This document shows, piece after piece, positions 55,666 through 64,000 of a DNA stretch of 64,000 nt. Source of the DNA: Humulus lupulus. Taxonomy: Eukaryota > Streptophyta > Magnoliopsida > Rosales > Cannabaceae. The notes under the pieces were generated by a model. The model saw nothing but the letters and a program-made list of their open reading frames with translations, searched no databases and was not told the origin of the DNA. The stretch is from positions 115,696,903 to 115,760,902 of the forward strand of contig NC_084802.1 of the NCBI RefSeq assembly GCF_963169125.1, written 5' to 3'. Numbering within the stretch: the first letter of the stretch is position 1; each line of letters opens with the position of its first letter. A program made the position numbers and the translations under genes.

Positions 55666-56332
55666 TGTTGACGCATTTTTTTGCCAACAGTGGATTAAGA
55701 AATCTGACAACAGAGATATTAGTGGTTAGAATCCACCCAGTCCACCAGAAAATCTTATTAATCTCTTTTAGGCTCTAAAAAGTGTTTCTTACAATTTCAA
55801 CAAAATTTCTATATATCATCCAGTAGCTCTTTTTCTTGTCCATTCCCCTTATATTTATAGTGGGTTTTCCTAGACAACTTTGTGTAACCTCGTGCATAAA
55901 TATGGTAAATAATCAATCAGAATAATATCCCATTACATAGGGATATGATTTCCTATGGACTTTACATCCGTTATCTCAGGTAATAAACGTGTAATACACT
56001 CTGGGTAATAATGAGAGTATATGGAATCTCTGAGTCTTTTGGGATCCTTCACTAAGCGTCATGATCAGGCTTCCACACTTCCCTTGAGCTGGATGTTGAA
56101 GAGCTAATGGAATAGGCCATGTTCAGAGTACCTAGAAGGTGATCTAGTCATCATGCATCTCGAACTAGGTTATTGGCGCAATAGGTGACCTGGGGATCAT
56201 CTGGTTGTCGTACTTCCAAGTTTGACTCGAACTGCTCACGCTAGAGTTAGTTAGATGTTCTACCTATTTGCTTATTTTCCAGTTGTACCCCGTATAGAGT
56301 GATTCAGTTCGTGTTTATTTTGGGGTACAACA
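55666..56332. mobile_element. Solo-LTR-like insertion in C- (667 bp)
   Basis: It runs from TGTTGACGCATTTTTTTGCC to TTTTGGGGTACAACA. It is absent from the corresponding place in C+, where about 150 bp present in C+ (around 53690-53840) are missing next to it here. The flanks CCCAT and GTCAT are not a duplication, consistent with a local deletion. Its start resembles 43970. Confidence 0.6.
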
Positions 56333-56346
56333 GTCATGTCTCAGAC

Positions 56347-56760
56347 TTATATGTCTAGACTTCCCATTATCTTGTTGTAAGCTCTAATCAAATTAGCTTG
56401 ATTATCACAATGTATCGAGATCGTTGATACATCAATCTCATTTTTTTGTATCTCCATCATGAGATATCTTAGCCACTCATCCTCTTTGTTGTTTGCTGCT
56501 AGAGCTACAAACTTGGAAACCATGGTTGTGTGACATATACATAGTTTTTTTCTTAGATCCCCAAGAAACCGCACCCCCACCAAGGGTGAACATCAAAATG
56601 GTTGTGGAGAGATTATCTCCTACACCGGATATCCAACTTGCATCAAAATATCCCTCAAGTATCTTAGGAAAATTTGAATATTGGAGGCACATATCTTTTG
56701 TTCTTTTAGAGTTATCCAAAGACTCTTTATATGGCCTTCAAATATTTGATACTTGGACTG
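56347..56760 (-). pseudogene. C- RNase H
   Basis: LQYSNFPKILEGYFDASWIS, MFTLGGGAVSWGSKKKT, then in another frame VSKFVALAANNKEDEWLRYL and IHCDNQANLIRAYNK. The second part is the copia RNase H C-terminal half with its DNQ motif. A frameshift lies near 56540. Confidence 0.85.
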
Positions 56761-56789
56761 CTAGTAAACCTACTTCGTTTACTAACAAC

Positions 56790-57640
56790 AAATTCAATAT
56801 CCACTCTTGTACAATGAGTGGCATACATCATACTCTAGTTGACCCACCGCTCTCCCTTCACTCTTTTCAAGCTTTTGGCTTGAATAAAATGGAGTGTTTG
56901 CCTCTTTAATATTAAGATGACCAAACTTTTCATGCATCTTCTCAATATAATGGGCTTGACCTAAGGCATAACCATCAACATTTCTTCTAACCTTGATACC
57001 TAGTATAGTATTGACCTCTTCATGGTCTTTCATTTTGAAGGTAGAAGATACAACCTCTTTGTTTCTAATATGCCTTTCATGTCATTACTTAATATCAAAA
57101 AATTATCAACATGTAGACACACAAGGATGAAATAGTCCTCACAAGCCTTAGAGTAAAAGCACTTGTTTGCACTATTGTGTTTAAACCCATCCAAAACAAT
57201 GGCTTCATAAAACTTCTCATATAAATGTTTTGGTGCTTGTTTTAAATCATATAATGATTTAACAAGCTTACACACCTTATGTTCACTTCCTCCCTTCCGG
57301 TTGTTCCATGTAAGCATTTAAGAAGGTCGTTTGGACATCAGTTTGATGAACATATAGGTTGTGTATTGATAATAAGGCAAACAAAAATCTACCAGTACAT
57401 AGGTATCAAAATAATCTATGCTTCCTTTTATCTAAACCCTTTGGTCACTGGCCTAGCCATGAAGGTTTGAGTGGTCCCATTAGCGTGATATTTTCCTCGA
57501 AATACCCACTTACAACCTATTAGCTTTGATCTTTGTAGTAGATCAACAATCTTCCAAGTGTGGCTAGACATAATTAAATCCATCTCATCATTAATTGCCT
57601 CCTTCCAAAAGGTGGAGTCCCTTGAGGACATAGCTTCTCA
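56790..57640 (-). pseudogene. C- reverse transcriptase (broken)
   Basis: Minus-strand blocks from right to left: FWKEAINDEMDLIMSSHTWK, IGCKWVFRGKYHANGT, KLVKSLYDLKQAPKHLYEKF, NSANKCFYSKACEDYFILVC and LHVDNFLILSNDMKG. The catalytic YVDD reads HVDN, so one catalytic aspartate is lost. Then HEEVNTILGIKVRRN. A gap and frameshifts occur near 57320-57430. Confidence 0.87.
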
Positions 57641-58153
57641 GAAGGTTTTAGGATCATCCACTACTTGTAGTACCGTTGGATACTTTCAAGTGTCTCCATT
57701 GTGATTTCCCTCTACTAAGTAAAGGGTCTCCACTTGTGAGGTTTTATCTTGTTATCCAATCTCTTTAAGATTTTGGCTTCTTCTAGGAAATATCAGTTGC
57801 TCTACAACATTTTTAAGGTAACTCCTCTTCAATTCCTTCTAATGAGATCGGTTCTTAAGGCTAGTTGTCACTATATAATAAATTCTCATAGAACTCAACT
57901 TCTCTTGACTCAGTTATAACGTTAGACTCCAACTCTAATAGTCTATAGGCCTTGCTATTTGAGGCATAGCCTTCAAATACACATTTTTTGCCCTTGGACC
58001 CACCTTGGTCATTTTAGGCTATGTGCTTTTGCAATAGGCAAGGCATCCCCATACTTTGAGATACCCTAGGTTGGGTCTCTTAACTTTCGATATCTCATAT
58101 GGTGAAATTTGATTCTTCTTTAGAGGAATTTGGTTTAGAATATGACAGACAAA
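57641..58153 (-). pseudogene. C- integrase C-terminus and linker
   Basis: A degenerate region. The minus strand keeps the block corresponding to RDPTLGYLKVWGCLA near 58080-58030 and a poorly conserved linker to RT. Many stops. Confidence 0.55.
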
Positions 58154-58497
58154 TTACAAAGCTTCTCCCCATAATGTAAAACTCAAATTTGCATGTAATA
58201 GCATAGCATTTATCATTTCAACATATGTTCTATTCTTTCTTTCCACTATACCATTTTCTTGGCGCGTATAAAAGGTTGTGCATTCATGTATTATATAATT
58301 CATTTCAATAAACAAATTAAAATCATTGGAAAAGTATTCACCGCCCCTGTCAATTCTTATTACTTTGAGTTTCATTTCCAATTGACTTTCAACGTCGAGT
58401 TTATAGATTTTAAACATGCTAAAGTCTTCATCCTTATTCTTAAGCAAGTACACATATTTGAATCTAGAACAATCATAAAAAAGGAAATAAAGTACCT
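58154..58497 (-). pseudogene. C- integrase core (truncated)
   Basis: YLLKNKDEDFSMFKIYKLDV, KVIRIDRGGEYFSNDF and RQENGIVERKNRTYVEM: the second aspartate and the catalytic glutamate of the copia D,D-E core are visible. The sequence is cut at about 58497, in the segment matching YFITFIDDYSG of C+. Confidence 0.85.
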
Positions 58498-59501
58498 CTA
58501 CTGCCCTGGATAGACAAAACCATTACACTAGGTATTTTAAATAGTGTTGGACCTGCTAATCAAGTCATTTGGACATAAATGTGTTACTATAAGTAGTTAA
58601 CAGATTAGAATTATGAATATTGGTCAAAGGAATATTTACTTTCATTAAAAGGTTTAAGTTCGTACATGGGATCCCAAAATAAACATTTAAAAAGGTCATT
58701 TGCAACTAAAAAGAGTAGTTACAATATAAGCTCACCTAAACGACAAAATTAGGGTTTACCCTAGTTCCTCTGCGTATCCCTGGTCGTGGTGCTCGAGTAA
58801 GCTGTATATGTACACACTGCCACCGAAGCTCTCCAACTCATGGATGGTCCAGCTTCCCTTTTCCCTCACCTGCACCACATAGCACTCGTGATCCTAAGCT
58901 CACCAAGAAAACTTAAACATGCCAATAAGCAGTTAGTAAGATACCAAAGAATCATAATTAGCATGCCTTGTAGTAATAACCCTACTCATGAATGCATTGA
59001 ATCCAGATAAGTGACTATGGGGTCATACCAGGCCCATTGCCCTATATAAGTGACTGTAGAGTCACCCCGAGGCCCATTGCCCTAGAATAAATGACTGTAG
59101 AGTCACCCTGGGGCCCATTTCCCTATCCTCTATATATGCAGCCTTAGGGCTGGCCAAGTGTTACTGACTCTTTATTTTCAAGTGACCATAGGATCGGTCA
59201 AGCGTATACCATGCTCCTGGCTAGGCCTAACCACATCGGCCAGCGCTCAGCGCGCTACTGCCGCCCTTGCTTATCAGTGAAGCCTTTTCAACTAGATAAT
59301 ACAGGCAAGCATAAATCATTTAACAATTATCCAGATACAGATCAATCAAGCATGATTAATAATATAATCACAAACATAATCATAATCATGCTCATCCACA
59401 GGGGCCCAAGCCCTATTCATAACCTAGGGTACAGTTTTCTTACCTCTGGTCCAAGCTATGAAAAAATCGAAATGACCCTCGAGCACGATCCCCATCTAAG
59501 C
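58498..59501 (-). repeat. Minus-strand Tekay-type LTR fragment (3' half)
   Basis: Read on the minus strand it goes from GGGGATCGTGCTCGAGGGTC to an eroded LTR end (CCAGGGCAGTAGA). It shares GGGCCCCAGGGTGAC-like and CATGAGTTGGAGAGCTT blocks with A and D. The first half is absent; its cut end at 59501 meets the start of D directly. Confidence 0.8.
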
Positions 59502-61713
59502 TGTAATGACCCAAAATTGCTAATAGGGCTTAGTGCCTTGATTAGCGTGTCGGGAGGGCATAATTGGATAGATGTATGTTTAATTAGTTAAATGTGTGAC
59601 TATGTGGCATGCATGATTAATATGATTATGTGATTATGTTATATGCATGTGTATGAGTATTAAATATGTATGTGGGCCTTTTGTTGTTCATAAGGGCATA
59701 TTTGTAATTTTGGCCTGTTGAGGGCATAAATGTGATTTTATGTGATAAATGGTTGAGACCACATTATTATGTGGATATATTTGCAGTATATGGCTTGAGA
59801 CGGTCCTAGTGAGCAGATCAGCAAATTGGTCACAACGGGGTTTAAATACCTGGCTCAGGGGAGCCTAGGGGTATTTTTGGAATTTAGAGAATATTTTTTG
59901 ATTTATTAGATAATGAATAAGTATTTGGTAATTAATTGGACATGATGGGATTAATTGGTGAACGTTAGGAACACTTGAGGAATTAGCGGGAATCGGGAAA
60001 AGACTATTTTCCCCGTAGAACAAATTCAAGGACTAAGTAATTCAAGGGGGGTAGTTTGGTCTTTTTGAGTTAAGAGATTAACTCAGGGGTAAATCTAGAC
60101 TGAGCCAGAAACCACCCAATAATTTTGAACTCTCAACTCTCTCTCTCTCTCTCCTTTTTACACGTACTCTCTCTTCATCTCTCTCTCATTGTGCCTTGAA
60201 GCTAGAAGAAGGGAAAAACTTAGGAAGTGGGGCTGGGAATTCAGATGTCGAAACCCAGGGGATCAAGTTAGAATCATCCAAAGATATTTATGAGAAATTA
60301 GGCTGCAATTTGAGGTAAGAATTCAAGTTAGTTTCTGTAATTCCGTTGAAACTATGTTAAAGGTTTGAGTTTGCATGAGTTTTAGTTTGTTTGCTGGTTT
60401 TGGGTATGAAATGGTGAAAGAAAAAGGTTATAGGTGAGTTGAGATGGCTGGGATACAAGGATGAGAATTCTGGGCTTGAGTTTGAGTTTGGCTGCTAGTT
60501 TGGGATGGAAATTTGAGGTTAGGCTTGTGGAGAAATGCTGAGAAAAGTTGATTTTTCTAGGTTTAGAGGCTCGGGTCGCGACCCTATTCTTCAGGCGCAA
60601 CGTCCCACGTGAGTTTTGGAGGCTCGAAGCCTCTGTTCACCAGGTGCACCGCGACTTAGAGGGGTGCAAGTTGTGGTCCATGTCCCCCATTAGGGAGGAT
60701 TGAGGCTCTGTCTAAGGGGCGGGCCGTGGCCCTAAATGGGGAGTTAAGGGAAAATAAGGTTTAAGGCTCGGGGATTAAAACCTAGGAGCTCAGGATGAAT
60801 TCTATTACCCAGTTAAGTAGAATTCGAGGTCCCGGAGACTAATTTTTGTTCCTTAAGTATTTATTTGGATTAGAAATTGATGGTTACTCATTGACACTGT
60901 GACTAGGTTTATCTCCATGGCTCAAGAGGATCGTGCTTGGGACCCTTCTATATTCTTCGCTCGGGATTCGAGGTAAGAAAATTGCACCCTTGTGGTTGTA
61001 ATTGGGACTGAGGTTCCCAATATTTGCATACGGGTCTAATGTGATTGTACGATTTTTATGATATATGAGAATGAATGGCCAAAGGGTGGCGGGGCTGATG
61101 ATATGCGTACTGAATGCAGCTCGGCCTAAGCGAGCTGGGATCAACTAGATAAACAGAGGGCTCAATCTTATTGTACCAACCCTGTACATTTGTGTAACTG
61201 ACTAAGATATGAACTTGAATTTATATGTTTACCCTTGGTTAGTTTAATGCCCGTACTCTGTTATATAATTGAACTAGTTGAGTTAAGGCTGATTGAATTC
61301 CATTGTTGCCATATGTGTTTGCTGTTTATGGTTTTTTTTTCTGGGCCTCGGCTCACAGGTGCTTCGTGGTGCAAGTAAAGGCAAAGGGAATCTAGACCAA
61401 CCATGAGTTGGATAACTCTAGGGGCGAAGTGTACATAGTCAGCTGCTTGTCCGCCACGGCTGAGGGAAAGTGTACAGAGCCCTAAAACTTGTGTTTTTGC
61501 ATTAGAGTGGCTTTTTGTTGTATTATCTTTTTTAGAGATTGTAAATTATTAAACATCTGTTTTAATGAAAATTAGTCGTTTGTGATCAAAATCTTCTAAC
61601 CCTAACCTTATGATTGACCTTAGGATCACATTTTTTTTCAAATGACTTGATTAGAAAGTCTTGCACTATTTCATATACACAGTGTAACGGTCTTGGTTAT
61701 CTAGGGCGTTACA
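59502..61713 (+). repeat. D 5' LTR (2,212 bp)
   Basis: TGTAATGACCC to TCTAGGGCGTTACA. It includes TGGGACCACATTATTATGTG-like, CTCTCTCTC-rich and GGGCCTCGGCTCACAGGTGC blocks typical of the Tekay LTRs in this window. Confidence 0.92.
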
Positions 61714-61716
61714 ACT

Positions 61717-61728
61717 TGGTATCAAAGC
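61717..61728 (+). promoter_or_regulatory. D primer-binding site (initiator tRNA-Met type)
   Basis: TGGTATCAAAGC follows the LTR end after ACT, one base off TGGTATCAGAGC. Confidence 0.92.
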
Positions 61729-62256
61729 GATCTAGGTTTAAGGGTTCTTGAAGACTGGCTGGGCATGTACACTAGCCACTAAAGACAAGCTGGACTTAGG
61801 GTTTGGTAAATTGTATACATGTGATTACATGCTTAAATGCTTGAATGAAATATAAATGCTTTGTTGCATGATTAATAGCGAGCATGAGATACTGATAAGG
61901 CCTGGCCCTTGACTGTTGTTTGATCACGATGAGGCGTACTTATTAGCATTGTTGTTGCATGTGAATGAATGTTTAAATGCATGTCTGCATCTTGGTTGCA
62001 TATTGCTGGTTGAGTTTCAATGGTGGATTATGGAAAGACTATTAACTTGTCATCATTGCCTGATTGCCGAGTCGTTGATTGCAGATAGACTTGGATAGCT
62101 ATGCGTCCAAGGGGATCGATATGACTAGCCGACACAAGGGGTGAGGCTAGAGATGATAAACATGGCCAGAACCCTCTGCCACTCCTTGAAAATAGGCAGT
62201 AGACACTTTCTGAAATGCAAGCCCAGTTATAAAGCCAGGAAGAGCAGATCCGTCTC

Positions 62257-63190
62257 TTGAGAGAGCAGGCTCCATCAGGAAGTGCTGCACCTATTATGCC
62301 ACCTGCTGTGGCATTAGTTGTACGACCACCTGAGGTTGGGAACAGGTGGGAGCCACTTTATGAGCGGTTCAGGAGACAACATCCTCCAACCTTTGAGGGA
62401 GCACTAGATCCACTAAAGGCTAAACAGTGGATGACTATGATCACCTCCATCCTAGATTTATAAGGGTGGAAGGTAATGACAGGGTAGCCTGTGCCACCTA
62501 TATGCTTAGAGAGGATGCCCGTATTTGGTGGGAGGTGGCATCACAGACTCGAGATGTTTCTACTTTGAGTTGGGATAGGTTAAGAGATCTGTTCAACCAG
62601 AAGTATTACATTGTTTCCATCAGGGCAGTAAAGGTGAAAGAATTCACGAGGCTTGTACAGGGTAGAGAGTATGCCCTGAGGTTCGATATGCTAGCAAAGT
62701 TTGCATCAGACTTAGTGCCTACAGATGCGGCCAAATAGAACAAGTTTATTCAAGGGCTTAATGTTATGATAGCCTGAGATGTGAGGATTACATCAATACC
62801 TGGGCAGACAACTTATGCCCAAGCTGTCGAGAAGGCTCTTATCGCTGAAGAGGCAGAGAATAAGATCTGGAGGGAGAACGCTACGAGGCAGGATGTTCGC
62901 AAGGCGGTGCCTCCATTTAAAAAATATTGTAGGGAAAAAGGCCCTAGTGATCTGAAGAGGAAGATCCCTGACACTTTGACAACTACTGGTCCTGAGAGGA
63001 GGCGTCGGGGTGTTCATGGTGGCCGCCGAGGAGGCGGTGAGACATGGAGAAGTTATTTGGAGTGCACGAGATGCAGGAAGCGCCATCTGGGCGAATGTCA
63101 TGGAAAGGCTTGTTATCTGTGCGGGGTGGTGGGACACCTCAAGAAGGATTTCCCAACAATGAAGAAAGAGGAACTAGGGAAGGTGGACAA
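62257..63190 (+). pseudogene. D gag (capsid and zinc knuckle)
   Basis: MREQAPSGSAAPIMPPAVAL leads to WEPLYERFRRQHPPTFEGAL. A frameshift near 62450 is followed by RVACATYMLREDARIWWEV and FTRLVQGREYALRFDMLAKF. TAG at 62736-62738 and TGA near 62777 precede RITSIPGQTTYAQAVEKALI. The knuckle region reads CTRCRKRHLGECHGKACYLCG then GHLKKDF, with only the last cysteine replaced. It is more intact than gag of A. Confidence 0.88.
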
Positions 63191-63340
63191 CTTGACTCCA
63201 GCTCGAGTGTTCACCTTGACGCAGGCAGAGGCCGAGGCTAGTCCCTCGGTAGTGACAGGTCAGCTTTCTAGCGTTGGCTCTCCATATATTGTATTGATTG
63301 ACTCTGGTGCTACACATTCATTTGTTTCTAGTCAATCTAA
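63191..63340 (+). pseudogene. D protease, N-terminal fragment
   Basis: YIVLIDSGATHSFVSSQ at about 63280-63330 is an intact D-S-G active site. It is in frame with the preceding gag end, and is cut after about 10 more residues by the junction to LTR sequence. Confidence 0.88.
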
Positions 63341-64000
63341 ACTCAAGGAGAAATCTCCCAAGAATTCTAAACTCTTAACTCTCTCTCTCTTTCCCTCTTA
63401 CACGTACTCTCTCTTCATCTCTCTGTCATTGTGCCTTGAAGCTAGAAGAAGGGAAAAACATAGAAAGGGGGGCTGAGAATTCAACTGTCGAAACCCAGGG
63501 GATATAGTTAGGATCATCCAAAGATATTGCTAAAGAATTAGGCTGCAATTTGAGGTAAGAATTCAAGTTAGTTTATGTAATTCTATTGAAACTATGTTAA
63601 AGGTTTGAGTTTGCATGAGTTTTAGTTTGTTAGCTAGTTTTGGGTATGAAATGGTGAAATAGAAAGGTTATAGGTTAGTTGAGATAGTTGGGATATAAGG
63701 ATGGGAATTCTAGGCTTGAATTAGAGATTGGCTACTAGTTTAGAATGGAAATTTGAGGTTAGGCTCATGGAGAAATGCTGAGAAAAGTTGGTTTTTCTGG
63801 GTATAGGGGCCTAGGTCGCGGCCTTGTTCCTCAGGCACCACGAACCGCGTGAGTTTTGGAGGCTAGAAGCCTATGTTCGCTAGGCACGCTGTGACTCGGA
63901 GGGGTACAAGTCACGGCCCATGTCCCCCATTAGGGAGGATTGAGCCTCTATCTAAGGGGCGAGTCGTGGCCCTCAAGGGCAAGTCGCTAGAGATGAATTC
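63341..64000 (+). repeat. D second LTR copy, internal part, cut by the window end
   Basis: It matches 60130-60790 of the 5' LTR closely (CACGTACTCTCTCTTCATCT, GTGCCTTGAAGCTAGAAGAA, GGAGAAATGCTGAGAAAAGT). The similarity starts in the middle of the LTR, directly after protease. Confidence 0.9.

Larger units (their letters stand above)
54492..58497 (-). mobile_element. C-: minus-strand Ty1/copia element, truncated at its 5' side
   Basis: On the minus strand, integrase (58497-58154), RT (57631-56790), RNase H (56760-56347), polypurine tract and a complete 3' LTR are recognisable. Gag, protease and the 5' LTR are missing: the element stops inside integrase at about 58497, where a chromovirus LTR fragment begins. 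It was inserted into the 3' LTR of C+, tail to tail. Confidence 0.88.
59502..64000 (+). mobile_element. D: Tekay-type chromovirus, internally deleted, runs off the window
   Basis: A complete 5' LTR, PBS, gag and the start of protease are followed at about 63340 by sequence matching the inside of the LTR (from about 60118). The rest of pol and the first roughly 620 bp of the second LTR are absent. Confidence 0.88.

Noticed and set aside
59211..59591. 126-codon + strand ORF
   Set aside because: It crosses the boundary between the inverted LTR fragment and the D LTR at 59501/59502.

Overview
This window reads as retrotransposon-filled nuclear DNA from a flowering plant, probably a eudicot. Three things point there: Tat-lineage Ty3/gypsy polyproteins with two RNase H domains, Tekay/Del-type chromoviruses primed by initiator tRNA-Met, and plant-type Ty1/copia elements. 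The species could not be identified. I found no intact host gene, tRNA or rRNA. Nearly everything is LTR retrotransposon sequence at different stages of decay, much of it nested, plus minisatellites and AT-rich DNA that I cannot assign.

Layout. (1) 1-6245: the 3' part of a Tat element (T1). It has a broken + strand pol, a 119-bp tandem array (4121-4945) and a two-exon antisense gene. (2) 6246-15546: a MITE candidate, AT-rich DNA, a minus-strand chromovirus remnant (E, 8045-11335) lying inside G-rich repeat DNA, a 30-bp minisatellite, a minus-strand Tat pol relic, and a GC-rich composite minisatellite. (3) 15547-24086: chromovirus A, with a truncated 5' LTR, decayed gag-pol and a complete 3' LTR; it abuts another LTR fragment (24087-24374). 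(4) 24375-43418: a minus-strand copia element (gag only). It is split by an internally deleted chromovirus (B, 24490-30311), and its adjoining LTR-like segment is split by a nearly complete Tat element (T2, 31232-42927). (5) 43419-47125: unassigned AT-rich DNA, an LTR-like sequence and a palindromic 35-bp minisatellite. (6) 47126-54491: a + strand copia element (C+) whose 5' LTR holds a solo chromovirus LTR with a perfect 5-bp target duplication. (7) 54492-58497: a related minus-strand copia element (C-) inserted into the 3' LTR of C+. (8) 58498-64000: an inverted LTR fragment followed by chromovirus D, reduced to LTR-gag-protease and then a second LTR copy that runs off the window.

The elements follow standard retrotransposon logic. 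Gag forms the particle, protease cuts the polyprotein, RT and RNase H make DNA primed at the PBS and polypurine tract, and integrase inserts it; the chromovirus polyproteins end in a chromodomain. None of the polyproteins here is intact.

The least ordinary feature is a spliced antisense gene downstream of pol in both Tat elements. In T2 it can be read as a five-exon unit with a minus-strand TATA box, GT-AG introns, a domain resembling Transposase_28, and a coiled-coil C-terminus. In T1 the two terminal exons survive without stops. Antisense ORFs in Tat-type elements are known from elements such as Grande, so the class is not new; the exon structure and separate promoter proposed here are my reading of the sequence.
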